A DNA stretch of 64,000 bases from Cornus controversa (taxonomy: Eukaryota > Streptophyta > Magnoliopsida > Cornales > Cornaceae): assembly GCA_026545225.1 (NCBI GenBank), contig CM048849.1, forward strand, positions 14,329,541 through 14,393,540, given 5' to 3'. The notes beneath the pieces were generated by a model. It did no database searches. It was given only the letters and a program-made list of their open reading frames with translations, and was not told the DNA's origin. Of this stretch, positions 1-12,428 are shown in pieces. Position 1 is the first letter of the stretch. Each line of letters begins with the position of its first letter. The translations under genes were made by a program, and so were the position numbers.

Positions 1-1185
1 GGTGGCTTGTTTTGATCAAAGTTGCATCTATGACATCTAATTTCCATTTATTTCCATACATACAATCAAAATGCATTAATATACTCCAAGCATGTGTATT
101 AACATGAAAATCATGACTAAAACTTAATTACATCATTGAAAACGGATCAAGTCTGAAATAAAGGTATCTAAGTTTTCGAATTGACAATCATAACAACTAA
201 CGTATCTAAGGCATATGTCCAAGTCTCATATTCGAATTATAATGTCAATACTTGCCTAAGACATGGCAAACAAAAATATAAGATAGAAATCTTGATCAAG
301 AGTTCAAGCATTCTAATTCTAAGTACCCCAAGCCCCATCAATCACTGATGCCTTATCTGTAAAAATGTTTGAGGAAAAGAGTGAGTGTCAACATGTCTAG
401 TAGAGATATCAAAACCAACTTAACTCGACGCGACCTACATGAAATGCGAAATGCAATACTTTCAATGCTCGTGAGATGTTATCATGGCATTCCTACACAC
501 TACATGGAATACAATAATGCACATGCTCATAAAATCTCAATGCAATACTTGAATGAACGTATGCTCAACAATGCTCAATTAATAGATTGCCACACAAGAA
601 GCAACATGAATAGCACAATTTAATAACAAGACTTAAAAACTAAGTCACGTAAATTTCAAAATCACACAAAGTGGGAGTATTCGTATAACCACCGGCTAAC
701 CACTAATTGAGCCAATTATCCAAGACATCCAATTTTACGGGCTACTAACCAGAGGGTCTAGAGGGAACCACCTTAGCCAAGTTCCGGGCTTTGCACCCTA
801 GGACTCCAGGCCCTTAATGCTTTCCGACCTCCTCCCAAAATAACAACCAATCACATAAGGTTCAAGTATGACAATACATACAATTCCAAGTGCATCATAA
901 GTCACTTGATTCCATGCTAAAACATGTATTTTCATGCATATCACAATGCAATATCAATTCTTTCACAAGGTATTCAAAATGCAATTTTTATAGAATAGAT
1001 GATTCTCATACATTTTATCAAACATACAAAACGCAACATGTATAACATAGTCTCCATAATTATAAATCATGCTAATAGGCAACATTTATTCACAATTGCA
1101 AACACATAAAACATGAATACACAATTCGCATCATAATTCATTTTGATACATGTTCTAACACACTTGTATTCAACATTATCATCAA

Positions 1186-1226
<41 letters not shown>

Positions 1227-1760
1227 CTATCACCAGAATTAGCATGTGAAGACTCAATTAACAAGATTAAGCATAAATAAAGATGCAAAACTCACTTCCT
1301 AGCATTCCTAAACATGCTAATCAATTTAAAATCACATCAATTCCTAAGGAATCGATGATATGGTGGAGAGAACACTCCTACCTCAATTCCACGCCAAATT
1401 CTAAAAAATTCTCAAATCACCAAAAACCTGAATTTCTCCTAATTTAATTTTTGAACCATAGACATGTAGTAGATCGTAGAGAGGAGAACAACTTTCTCTT
1501 CTTGAGGTACCCCCAATTCCAAACCTTAGTTTGGCCCAAATCTTCAACCTTCACCAAATTGAGCTTTAGACTGATCAATTCGAAAAGAATGATGAGGAGA
1601 ACACTCTTTTCTTTTGGATCAATCTTCAATTCTCACTCTAATCCATTTTAATCTTAGAGAGAAGTTGGAATGAAGTTATAGTGAGAGAGAGATGAGAGAC
1701 ATGAGAGAAAACCCCTACATGAAATAAAAAATTACCTTATCATATAGGAAATCAATTTCC
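1..1760. other. AT-rich repeat-like DNA, no gene
   Basis: No coding region is supported here; the open frames are short, low-complexity and resemble no family. The stretch at about 660-840 (a GC-richer block around a 'gggctttgcaccctagg' phrase) and the purine-rich block at 1340-1720 look like parts of plant LTRs or other dispersed repeats, but I see no matching second copy or clean TG/CA boundary in the window. The repeat assignment is therefore weak. Confidence 0.25.
1189..1225. repeat. (AT)n microsatellite
   Basis: Uninterrupted AT dinucleotide run of about 18 units. It creates an artefactual Tyr-Ile run in one frame of the minus strand, which is not a gene. Confidence 0.95.
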
Positions 1761-1990
1761 TTTAGAAGAATTCGGTAAACTAGGATGTATATATCATGAA
1801 TAATGATAGGAACGCCGAAGCTTTATACCCGAAATTATCACCAAACCTGACGTGGTCATGCCATGTCAGATTTTTTAAGCAAGCGTGAGAGAATAAAATA
1901 TCATCTCTCTCTGTCACATGATAAAATAAAAGAAAAAAAATACTTGAAGATCGTGGAAAGAAGGTGTGAATATGTTGGATGTACACATTT

Positions 1991-2046
<56 letters not shown>

Positions 2047-4290
2047 GTAATCATTACAACATCAATCTTGGTGCAATCTTTGTGATTTGTGATAGTAATG
2101 AAACATACATATTGAGTGAATCAATGTACAACAAATATGCAAAATTTGTATTAGACCAAGAAAATTACCAGCACAACAAGATGAAATCCTTCAATCTCAA
2201 GCTCGACTCATTACAGACCAAACAGATCCATCACAATGTTGGCACTTGGGATCTAAGCAATATATATATACATATACATATATATCTATATACATATACA
2301 GATACAAACATATATAAACGAATAAACATGTGTACAACAAATATGAAAAAAAATAATTGATGAATAAAAATTGATGAATTTATGAGAAAAAAAGATTTAC
2401 AGACCCAAAATTTTCTAGCATATAAAAATATACACATGTTGCGAAACTCCCTGGTGGGAGTGAGGGCATATGCCTCTGTATGGAATCTCCCCTAATCACA
2501 CACAACGGTGGCGATATTTGAGCAGATTTTTTTTTTCACGCTCCTGCAAGTAAAATTAATCATATTTTTCAAATTTTGCTTTGGGAGGGGAAATTATTCT
2601 TGGCTTTGGTACCACGAAACTCACTGGAGGTGGCATTCTATGTCCTTCACCTCCTCCGCTATATGAAAGTTACTCAACCACACGCGGCTGTGTTGATATT
2701 CAAGCAATTTTTGTTTTATTTTCTTTTTTCATTTTTAGCACTTGTGAGAGACGTTTGAGATTTTAAAAATCGACGTGTTCAAACCACATCATGTTCGGTA
2801 GCTCGTTTGGAGATTACCTTTGGTTCCCCTATCACTACTCATATATAATATACCCTACGAAGTCGGTTACTTATGCATCCCTATTTCTTCTCCTCTCCTT
2901 CTCGTGTTGGAAACCTGCCCTAATGCAATCGTCCTACTGACTCTAGATATATGGAAACTGCAACTATATATATATGTGTTTGTGCGCGCATGTATTTCGC
3001 TAGAAAGCCCTCACAAATTAAAGAAAAGAAGTGTTGATAGCTCCTTCTTTCAAAGCAGGCCCATGAAGAACTCTCTTGAGTGGCTCAGATAAATCTTGTT
3101 ATTGTAGAACTCTTCAATATTTGCAGGCAAAGACAGATCAAATTCACTGTATTTCAAGTTTGTTAACTATTTTTGTTACTTTGTTGAGTTTCTATAGCAT
3201 TTTAACACAAATGTTTCTTTTTGATAGTTTCATTTTTAGCTCAATCCATAGCAAACCAAAACTCGGTTCTAGTAAAAATCCTTAAATTGACATGCATCTA
3301 CATTATTTGAAGGGGAAGGGCAAATATTTACATATATCTACATACATACATCTATCTTTTCTACATAAATCCTGCTTTTTTTCCTCTGAAGAAAGAAATG
3401 TGCTGACCATATTAATTGCAAATTAAAAAAAAAATTCCAGAAATTTAGATCATTGGTTCGACTGGAATAGACATAATCAAATAATATGACATATTATTAT
3501 AGTTTGTGTCTCATCGTATTGCTTATCAATTAGATTGACTATATGGGTGTGGAGGAAATTCAAAAGCACTAGCTGCTTGGTGAATTCTCGAATAGAAATC
3601 ATTTACATGTGTGATTATAATTCTGTGTATGTGTGTATATACTATTTTTCATTTGGTCCACAAATATGAATTAATGGTAACTTAAGCATTGGACATCTTT
3701 TTATGTTAGTTAATTCCTATAATGTTTCTACCCAAGGATAAATCACCCTATAATTTTTATAAAAAGATAATAATATATCCTAAGACACTATTATCTTATT
3801 GGAATGCCTCGGCCATTGTTGCAAAAGAGGTTAGCAAATAATGAGTAAAAAAAAAAGATAGAGAAGAAAAATAAAATATAAAGAATAAAGTAGTATATAA
3901 GTAAGTATATGACTTTTTGTTAAATAAAAAAACTATAAAAAAAGACAAATAGAGATGGGGAAGAATAAGAAGGAAATAACAAAAAATATATATTTTAATA
4001 GTATGTAAATATTATATGTTATAACATTACATAATATATTTATAATAAATTATATATTATATTATTTCGGATCGAATTATTATCGGATCGGATCGACCAT
4101 AATCCATATCCAATTTATTTAACTAACGAATTATCGAATTGACTGTTGATTCATATCCTAATTATTGGGTCGGATTCGGATCAAAATTTGATCCATTAAA
4201 AGGTCTAGTGGGAAGAGGACAGAGAGAGATTCTCTGTAATATAACTTTTGTGGGGTTGTAAAAAAAAAAATTCTTTTGTGGGGGAGGGTA
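1761..4290. other. Intergenic DNA, no gene recognised
   Basis: Strongly AT-rich, with many homopolymer runs. Open frames at 1863-2360, 2576-2766 and 2820-3092 are driven by simple sequence or have no recognisable domain. The block 4060-4200 repeats short GGATCGGAT-like words, as seen in plant intergenic repeats. No gene, RNA or bounded mobile element can be supported. Confidence 0.4.
1999..2042. repeat. (AT)n microsatellite
   Basis: About 22 AT units directly after a short (AC)n run. Related AT-rich interrupted runs follow at 2262-2300. Confidence 0.95.
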
Positions 4291-4294
4291 TGTT

Positions 4295-4560
4295 TATAAT
4301 TTTTTTTTTTTTGTTAAGTGAATAAAACATGTATTAAAAAGCAGAGCATATACTGTATACAAAGGGGCGTACAAAATCACGTTGGGCTAAAAAAGATGGA
4401 CTAGTTTAAAATCCAACAAACTAATCAGCACAAGAAAGAGAAGCCCAAGACATTGTAAAAATAAGAAGAAAGCCCAGTTGGTGTATGAGGATCAAATGGT
4501 TGTGAGATTCAGCACAAAACACAGACATTGGGTTGCAATTTCGTGATGTAATTTAGGCCA
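4295..4560 (-). mobile_element. Possible 3' tail of an L1-type LINE, 5'-truncated
   Basis: A run of 12-14 T at about 4300-4313 is followed by sequence which, on the minus strand, reads like the end of a plant L1 element: short words such as TTTAATACATG, then a terminal poly(A). A 5'-truncated insertion on the minus strand would explain it. I could not identify target-site duplications or coding sequence. An old retrotransposed mRNA tail would look the same. Confidence 0.3.
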
Positions 4561-5565
4561 GGTTTATCTTTTTAAGAGGAGCTTTTCTTGGATGGCTAAT
4601 AATGAATATTTTTTCCAAATTAATATGAAAATTTTGTCTACCTTCAAATATATAAATGTTAAGAAAAGAAAATTTCAAAACACTTGGTTGCTTTGTCTCC
4701 TTTGAATTAGAAGTTTTCTGTAAAGCTTTTATTGAATTGCGAAAATCATTGAATACTTTAACTGACAAAGAATGATTAAAGATAATTTTAAATTTCAGTG
4801 ATGAAGCTGTAACTAAATGAGTAACAAATTGAAACAATAACTAAATCAGAGAATTCTAGTAATTATTAACAAATCCAATTTAATTTTGTAATTTATGAAA
4901 CACAAAGGACCTTAGTTAAAAAATTAAAATTCTTTTAAGAAACCCAATTTTCAAAAAATTTGTTTAAGTGACAATTTATTAAAAAAGAAAGTTAAAAATG
5001 TCTTACTGAAAACTATTTTCTACTTTTCAAATTTTTTAATTGTTTTTCTAAGCAAACAGATCTTTAATTATTATTGTCCAGCCCAAGTGTCTGTATAGTA
5101 AGTGGGTTAGGAACAAAAAAAAACTGAATACTAAATCATATGAATGGGTAAAAAAATTAGGAGAAAAATAAAAGGAGAAGAAAAACTAAGAAAGCAACAA
5201 ACATTCAATACATTTGAATTGGGTGTTTGGGACACAATTTTCTTCTATCAGTCTTTTGGGACACAATTTCCATGTTTCCATTCATGAACTTCAAATATTA
5301 ATTAGCTGTGAAAAATCTTAGTAAACAAAGACATAATATTATGTTATCCATAGCAAGGCTTACCAATATCACTATAATTTTGTGAGTGAGCAGTGATTGT
5401 TCCACAAAAAAATTAAAAGAGACCTATCATAAAACAGGACACTACTTCACGGAGACAAACCAGATAAAAAAAAAAATAGAAAAAAGCAAAAGGAAGATAT
5501 AGCAAACAATTACAGTAATAGTGGAGTTTTTACCTGTGAAAGAAGAGAACTACTCTTTCTCAAAA
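4561..5565. other. Intergenic DNA downstream of the CNL relic
   Basis: AT-rich, no supported coding region. It lies 3' of the resistance-gene relic, which is on the minus strand, so it would hold that gene's 3' UTR and terminator if transcribed. No distinct polyadenylation signal stands out from the AT background. Confidence 0.4.
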
Positions 5566-7875
5566 TCATATTCCACGGAAAAGAGGAAAGAAAGTAGAGT
5601 GAGTTTCTTCATTCTCCCATTCTAACTTGTCCCACCACTCTCTCTCACATTGAATATATCGTAGAGTGTGTTTGCCGCTATTAGAGTCAAAAGGCAATTT
5701 GTTAAGCTTCAGACAGTTAAGAACACAAATTTCAATCAGAGAGGGGAAGGATAATGGATGACTGTAGATGCTCTTTAACTCTGGTAGGTAACCAAGTGTC
5801 AACCTTTGTAGCCTTGCAAATACACTCAAGCATCCTTCCCTACCAATATCATTGCTACTATTGCAATTCGCATCTTTTATTACTTCTTTCATTGCATCAC
5901 AATCCACAATTCCTAATTTTCTAAGGTTTGGCATGCTAATTAGCCATGTTAGATCCTCCAAAACCTTGCATTGTAAAATCAGGACTTGCTGAAGGTTATG
6001 AAAGCTTCTGCTTCCATCTATTATACTCTCAATAATATTCCACGGATTGTTGTACTTGTGAGGTACTGCCGCTCTCTCTCTTTCATCCCACCTCATCCCA
6101 TCATCAATTGACAACTCCGCTAAATCATCACAATCCAAAATTTGAAGAATTTCTAGTCTCTTAATGTTCTTCTGTAGAGATGACAGTTGCAGTCGACTTG
6201 TGCCTTTGCATTGTTTGATGATTAGACCAAATATGCAACTTTGTAACTTTTGCGAACTTAATAATTTTTTTAGTGCGAGCTCAGTTTTCACCCTCAATCT
6301 TAAATGTTGTAGGTGATTCAAGCATTCCAATTCATCCAATAACAATTCATTACCACCAAATAATATGCCACCTTCATTAATAACTTGCTGAAATGCATCA
6401 CTAATATCAAGCATCTCCAACCTTTGTAGAATCAAAAGACTTGATATGACTCGTGGCGGGATTATATGAAGCTTATTCATATGATTCATATATAAATACT
6501 TCAACTTTACCGGTGACTTAAACTCAATTGGCAACTCATTTATCTGTGTCCTCAAGAGATCAAGATGTTGCAAAGAAAGCAACTCGAAAAAGCTCGTTGG
6601 TAAAAAAGTTAAACTAGTATTCGACAGATCTAAAACTTTCAGAGAAGGCATAAATTGGAAGAAGCTATCAGAAATGGTCCTCAATCCATAATTACCCCTA
6701 AGATTTAAAGTCAAGAGATTGTCACATGTAGGAGTTACGCTTAATTCTTCAATGGAATTTCGCAAAAATACTCGTTCAGCCTTCTCCCACTTCGAAATAG
6801 GAGGATTTCCCCTTGCTACCAAATGCTTCTCTTTCTTCCTCCCACTGTCTGAAACTATCCACAATGCCATGTCCCGAATCACGTCATGCATATTCACAAT
6901 AGAATCGAATTCTCTCGCCTCCAAGCCTCGTCGATATTGTTATCACATTCATCATCCAGAAACCCCTCCCCGATCCAGTATTTTATGAGATCAGGAACTT
7001 CAATATCTCAATCTTCTGGGTACAGAGCACAATATAGGAAGAAAATTTTAATTGTTTCATCAGGAAAGCTATCATAGCTGAACTTTAAACGACGAAGCAT
7101 CTCATCTTCCATACCTGAAATTTTGAAGGTAGATTTCTTCAACTCTTTTATTGCATAATTCCATTCTCGAGGAGATCTCTTGCTAGCCATGGCTCGTCTA
7201 ATGGTAATCAATGCCAGTGGCAAACTGGCGCATTCTTTGCAAACATCTGGTGCGAGCTTCTCTATTTCAGGGTCAGAATTGAGGATCTCTTCTCCCACCT
7301 TCTCTTTAAACAAATCCCACGCTTGCTGCCATGCCAAGCATTCCACTTTAATCTTCTTCTTAGCTTCCATACGACCGCACACTTCCTCAGATCGGGTGGT
7401 GAATACTACCTTAGTGGCCTTATTTTGAAATAGTACGGGAACTCCCACTTCAAGAAGATCAATTCGTTTCCATATGTCATACAAAAGTAGCACAAATCTC
7501 TTCATTTTCAAGACCCTAAAGATGTCTTGTTTCTTCTCATCTTGGCTTTTATAACTCCTCCGTGTGTCTGGAAATCCTAGCTTCTTCCCCATTTTATCTT
7601 GAACGCTCTCCACACTACTTTCATCTTTGGACACCACAACCCATATCACCTCATCGAATTCGCCACGCCACTGATCAGTGGCAAGCTCATTGTTGACTTT
7701 CTTCAAGAGGGTTGTCTTTCCAACGCCTCCCATTCCGTATATCCCGATGATTCCCACTCTCTGACCATCATCATCTTTAAGGAGTCTCAAGAGCTTATGA
7801 AAATTTGAATCTAAGCCCACAGTCCTGTCAAGAGGAATTTCCTGGGCATGTGCCGGGGCCAGTGGTACAACCACA
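5566..7875 (-). pseudogene. CC-NBS-LRR (CNL, RPS2/RPS5-like) disease-resistance gene, truncated and broken
   Basis: Two open blocks make one NBS-LRR protein. The upstream block (7895-7008, 295 aa) holds the NB-ARC domain: P-loop GMGGVGKTT at residues 54-62, RNBS-A with FDEVIWVVVSKD, kinase-2 as FVLLLYDIW, RNBS-B with VVFTTRSEEVC, a GLPL motif altered to SLPLAL, and RNBS-D ending CALYPED. A TGA (7008-7010) follows directly; homologous sequence (DIEVPDLIKYWIGEGF) continues in the same frame. A one-base shift near 6925-6930 then leads into the second block (6924-5566, 452 aa) with MHDVIRDMALWIV and about ten leucine-rich repeats, ending in the family-typical REWWDKLEW tail. Family members sense pathogen effectors in the cytoplasm and act as ATP/ADP switches. 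Defects: coiled-coil domain absent, one stop, one frameshift, and the second kinase-2 Asp replaced (LDDIW to LYDIW). The first eight or so residues of the upstream frame come from an adjacent LTR. Almost certainly non-functional. Confidence 0.9.
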
Positions 7876-8843
7876 AGCATTGGTATGAAAATCATCCCCT
7901 CTCGCGGTCTAAATCAAAAACGCCCAATTTCAAGTTTTGAAAATCTAAAATTTCAAACTCAATTTCCCGTCAATCTACCCAACGGTTCACAACCAAACTT
8001 TCAAGGATTGTTTTAGGAAGTAAGATCTACCTTTAATCGGAACAAAAACGTTCAAAAATGATGAATACAGTAAACCCAATTTCATGTTAATATATATATA
8101 TACCCGCCTATACAGTCATATATATATGTATATACATATGCAAAAATACCCTAAAACAGTACCAAAACTCCAAAATCTTCATGTTTAATTCACAAAATTA
8201 TTATTAGCATGCAAAATAATTTAGTTTCATAATTAATTGCATACAAATATCTAGAAACATATCTATACAATTAATATATATATATTATACATATATTCCA
8301 GCAACATCTATATACAAATATTATATATGTATACAGATTCAAAGGAGAATAGAAGAGTACGAACTTGCCTTGTGATGTTGAGCAAAAATCACTTTTTTTT
8401 TTCTCTTTTCCTGGCGTCTACCATGTTCTCCCTATCTGTGCGTAGAAACTATTGAACCCTAATTCCTTTTCTCTTATTTAATATTCTTAAATAATTAAAC
8501 TAATAAATATAAAATATTTAGCCCAACTATATATAAATATATATATAGCCCAGCCCAGCCCAGCAGCCTAGCCCAACCTAATAATAATAATAATAAAACA
8601 AAAAAAATAAAGAAAATGCAGCCCAAACCAACATATTTTTTATTTAACAGAAAAAAACTATATTTAAAACAAATATTTAACACAAAATTAAACACAATCA
8701 ACACTTAGCAACAATTCAAACATCCACATTAAACATATAAAAACAGGCATTGACAAAATTAATTAAAACATTTAAATAATTAAAAACTCCATCAAATAAA
8801 TAAAAATCCAATTTAAATATCCTCAATTACGGGGTATTACATT
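7876..8843 (-). repeat. Truncated LTR of a Ty3/gypsy (Tekay/Del-like) element
   Basis: On the minus strand this begins TGTAATACCCCGTAATT at 8843, the usual start of plant Tekay/Del-type LTRs. It is colinear with a second copy at about 56700-57400 over several hundred bases, including the blocks at 7890-8030 and 8080-8370. Similarity to the second copy runs to about 7877 (ACCAATGC) and then stops abruptly where NBS-LRR coding sequence begins, so the inner end of the LTR is missing. No partner LTR, primer site or internal domain is adjacent. It is either a truncated solo LTR or a rearrangement junction that removed the 5' part of the resistance gene. Family name moderately sure; the duplication is directly visible. 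Confidence 0.6.
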
Positions 8844-8979
8844 AGAGATGCCCTGGGTGGAGCTTCGGCAAGTGCAGACATTGCACCACCACTTCGGCAA
8901 CCATACCGGCCTTCTCCCCCTCACGTACCGTCCTTGCCCATTTTAGCACGTCAACCATCCCCTAACCCAATTTTAAATT

Positions 8980-9215
8980 GTGGTTTCCCAAGCAACAGCT
9001 TTTTTCTTGCCCTATTTTGTCCTCTGCCTGACAAGTCCCCTCATTTTGGTTTACACTCCACCCAATTCTCTTCTCAAGAGACACCACTGCCCCACTGTTG
9101 TAGCTAATCACCCACCAACTACGGCCAGTGATAGGATCAACTGGCCTAACCATACTAGTTCGATGGGAACTAAACAAGTTTCACCACCATCCAACCCTCC
9201 CACCCAGCATCCCTC
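8980..9215 (+). pseudogene. LINE ORF1, N-terminal part
   Basis: This frame is open from 8980 and ends (…PPTQHPS) exactly at the Athila A insertion point, where it continues in frame with 22220 onward (IQQQTLSESWATIA). It encodes a proline/serine-rich N-terminal segment, normal for plant LINE ORF1. The true start is uncertain because sequence upstream to 8850 also looks LINE-like but carries stops. Confidence 0.55.
9211..9215. repeat. Target-site duplication of Athila A, left copy (CCCTC)
   Basis: CCCTC directly precedes the LTR terminus (TGATG...) and is repeated at 22215-22219 directly after the other LTR terminus (...ATCA). Five bases is the expected duplication length for a Ty3/gypsy integrase. 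Confidence 0.95.
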
Positions 9216-10609
9216 TGATGTGGCTAAACTCGAATTATATTGTAAGCTTAATTTTGCCCTTTTTATCAAAATATAATTTAACCACTCGCAAGAGCACGAA
9301 TCTTTGTAGATAAGGTTCTATATAGAGGGTATCGATCCCACGAGGACTAGTAGCAATTGTCTTAAAGAAAGATTAATTCCACTTTAATCCTAAAAACAGG
9401 TTTTTGAATTTTTGTTTACAACCTATTGCATGAATGTAATGACAATAAAATTAAAGAGTAAAGGATGGAAGAGAGAACTAGGGTTGGTTTTCACCACTAG
9501 CCATTCACATGTTCATAAGTGTAGCAAGCATGGGATTCATTAATTAAATGCCTAACAATGTCATTAGGCTTGTGACCTCAATGACATATCAAAAGATCAA
9601 TGTGTGTGCTAACCTATCATAATCCATCTTCAACAAGCATAGCTCTTCAACCTAACTAACTACCTAATTACCCTACTCTCTAAGTGAACCCTACATGCAT
9701 CCAAACTACCTTGTCTTGGCATGGTCTATACAAGCAAACATCACACATTCATTTAAACACCATTATCTAGCCATCATTTGCACTTCTTGTGGAATATGCA
9801 AATGTTGTGCATTCAAATGACAAAATCAAATGAATATATAGAAGAAATGTGTTAGTGTACATGATCACTAGGCTAAATAATCAACATTTAATTACAAATC
9901 CCAAGTGCTACAAGAAGGAACAAGTTTACATGGCTAGGGGTTGAAACCAACACCCTAGTAGAAGAGTTAGTTGCTCATGGTTGCCTTGCACTCTTCCATT
10001 GATGGAGAAGATGAAGCTTCTTGGTCTGGTTCAGCTCCTTCTCCTCTCTCCCAAATGTCTCTCCTCTTGATGGTCTGATGTGTGTTGAGAGATATATGAG
10101 AGATATGTGGCTACTTTGTACTTTAAGGCTTCCTTTTTCAACCTTGGGGCCCACCATATATATATATATATGACTATATATATCATTTGTATCAAGAAGG
10201 TCCCCAAGGGTCTTGTTCAAGTCAGACAATCCCCCTAAGTCATGCAAAAAGGGGGATTTTGTTGCAAGTGGGAAAGCAGGTGAGCAAGTGGCCAAGTGGG
10301 TTCTGCAGAATCTCGATCAATCGAGATTGGATCTCGATTGATCGAGATTTCGATCAATCGAAATGAGATCTCGATCAATCGAGATTTTGATTAATCGAGA
10401 TCAACATCTTGATTGATCGAGATGCCTTTGGCTGCAATTTCTGATTTTTCTCTTGAACTGCAAAAAGCCTCAAACTTTGCTCCATTTACTCCAAGACCTG
10501 CAATACATCAAAAACATAAAAATACCGTAAACATATCTCGATAAACGCAAAAATGGAACTAACATATACAATAAAGAGGGTTTAAATGTATAGAATTGAA
10601 CACTTATCA
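9216..10609 (-). repeat. 3' LTR of Athila A
   Basis: 1394 bp; on the element strand it starts TGATAAGTGTTC and ends TAGCCACATCA. It contains a palindrome array (about 10309-10423), an AT run acting as a likely TATA region (about 10158-10172) and a C5/G5 inverted repeat between them. It lacks a ~30-base segment present in the partner LTR. Confidence 0.95.
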
Positions 10610-10622
10610 CACCCCCAAACTT
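10610..10622 (-). other. Polypurine tract of Athila A
   Basis: Element-strand AAGTTTGGGGGTG immediately precedes the 3' LTR. This is the plus-strand DNA primer site expected at this position, and the same sequence is in the other three copies. Confidence 0.9.
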
Positions 10623-11625
10623 ATATATTGCTAGTCCCTTAGCAATACGATATTACAAAAATAAAATTAATTATCTTGTACAAAAGTTTAGTCATGCTCA
10701 GTCATCAACTAGATAAAGGGCGATTATCCGTTCATTTTACAGTTGGCAAATGCAATAAGTATTACAGAACTATGTGATCATTAGCAAAAATGGACTTTCA
10801 CAAGCTATAAATAAACGACGGTCCCCACATAATGGCCGACCCAAGCAAACATACCAATTCCGACCCCAAAATCCTCTTTGAAAAGTGAACATGCATTCTA
10901 ACGCGCGACTTTTGTCATATTTGGAGAAGAAAACGAACAAATCTGCTTTTAAGAGAAAAACTCATTGAAAATGCTCAACACCGTTGTTCATTATCACAAA
11001 ACATTCATGATTGCTCATGTCCGGATGACCATGCAATGCTTAGCTCTTTTTGCTTTCTTGTAAGCCCATGTAGCGGCATTAGGCCAATGACTCCCAAACC
11101 AATTGGTTTTAGGGCATTAGGTGAAGAAACACCCCTCGGACTTAATAACCGAGCTTACAAGGCGATGAGCTTAAGCAAGCCACCCGCTTATTATTGCTCA
11201 ACCTTGCACACTTATACGCGAATACTCCCTGATTTGAGGCATAGAAATCCAGTTTATTGAGTGAGAAGGCTTATTACAAATTTTTCTCTTTTTCTCTCTT
11301 TTCTTTTTTTACAACAACTGGAAGAACATATTCTTTAAGTTGTTCAGATAAAAATAAAAATTTACAAAATTCTCCCTCAAACTTATACCCCACAGTTTAA
11401 AATGCATGTATGCGAATTTGTGCAGTTAAGGATAAATTTAGGGCAAGAACCATACGTATTCAAATTTAGACAAAACTGTAGACCGTTCTAGCCTACTATA
11501 TAGCTTGCAAAAGTGCAGGTATTTACAATGTTAAAGTTCTTAACTACCTGCTGCATTTACCTCAGACATTTATTCGAATGATTTGCCTTTAAAAAGTAAG
11601 ACATCATGGCAAGCATGCAAAAATA

Positions 11626-11925
11626 TCAAGAGAAAAAAAAAACCGCTCTACAATGACACCCAGTATAAGACTGAACATTGCATGCATATGCAAGTGGTAT
11701 AGCATACCACACCCCCAAACTTATATGCAACATTGTCCTCAATGGTTGGACAAGAAGAATAAGGAAAGAAGTTACCGGGATTGCAGAATGCGACAAAAAT
11801 GGTATGCCACAGTAGCGGTCATCCTGCAGATAAGAAAAACCTGCACAGAACACCAACTGGATACCACGAGCATTAAAAGGAACAAAAAGTATATGAAAAG
11901 AGCATAATAAAATAAGTATGCACAA
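11626..11925 (-). CDS. Possible small conserved ORF in the Athila tail, copy A
   Basis: A 99-codon frame rich in Leu, Phe, Ile and Cys (contains GFSYLQDDRYCGIPFLSHS). The same frame is open in B (38120-38419, almost identical) and D (60218-59952, 88 codons) but shifted in C. It resembles no known family. It overlaps the internal PPT-like site, which argues that the sequence is kept for nucleic-acid reasons, if at all. Expression is unsupported. Confidence 0.2.
   Translation of the reverse strand: MCILILLCSFHILFVPFNARGIQLVFCAGFSYLQDDRYCGIPFLSHSAIPVTSFLILLVQPLRTMLHISLGVWYAIPLAYACNVQSYTGCHCRAVFFFS
11710..11722 (-). other. Internal PPT-like site, copy A
   Basis: Element-strand AAGTTTGGGGGTG, identical to the PPT next to the LTR but about 1.1 kb upstream. 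It is followed by CGGTA/TGGTA-type sequence and not by an LTR. Confidence 0.6.
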
Positions 11926-12428
11926 AGAGACACTGCCAAGATCACTGCATAACTAAGAGTCTGAACTGGTGTTTCCCAATTGTCTAAGAGGTCTATGCGA
12001 TAAGATATTGACCATCCAGGCACGCTAACGTATAGCATGCAAAGGGGCTGCCTTTCTTTATTACCGCCATACTGCATTGAAGCAATCTCAACAGTATGGG
12101 GAATTTAAACCAGGCGGTAATAAACAGAAATCATCAACTGAATCGCATATAACAATTAGGCAAGTGGTACTACATACATAGTCAAAGTATAGAGAACAGA
12201 TATATTAACAGAAAGCAAAAATAAAGACAGTAAAGATAAGACATAATATAAAAGAAAAGATGACTGTATTCCATAAATATATAAAATGAGTTCAGTACAA
12301 ATCGTACATTCATCTGGAATACTCATAAAAAACTAAAAATGAAAGAAAACATGGCCAACATGGCCTATCAAACATAGAGAAAGAAAAATAAATACAGAAA
12401 GTAAAACAGAAAAGACACATAAAAGTAG

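Larger units (their letters stand above)
10623..12428 (-). other. Long non-coding tail between ORF3 and the PPT, copy A
   Basis: About 1.8 kb without a convincing gene, colinear with 37620-39420 (B), 41294-43101 (C) and 58902-60708 (D). It contains a second PPT-like site at 11710-11722, an open frame of 99 codons (11925-11626) that is also open in B and largely in D, and a 9-bp inverted repeat (11057-11065 with 11153-11161). Conservation of the whole block suggests a cis role or simply common descent. Confidence 0.6.

Noticed and set aside
1863..2360. 165-codon plus-strand frame
   Set aside because: Runs through an (AT)n microsatellite (Tyr-Ile repeats), no domain, AT-rich throughout.
5566..7895. 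Functional resistance gene with an intron at 6925-7010
   Set aside because: No convincing GT-AG pair flanks the gap, and family-typical sequence is present through it (DIEVPDLIKYWIGEGF). A stop plus a one-base shift explains the break better.
11036..11260. 74-codon frame opposite to the Athila tail, also open in B and D
   Set aside because: On the antisense strand of the element, no domain. Conservation is explained by the shared nucleotide sequence of the tail.
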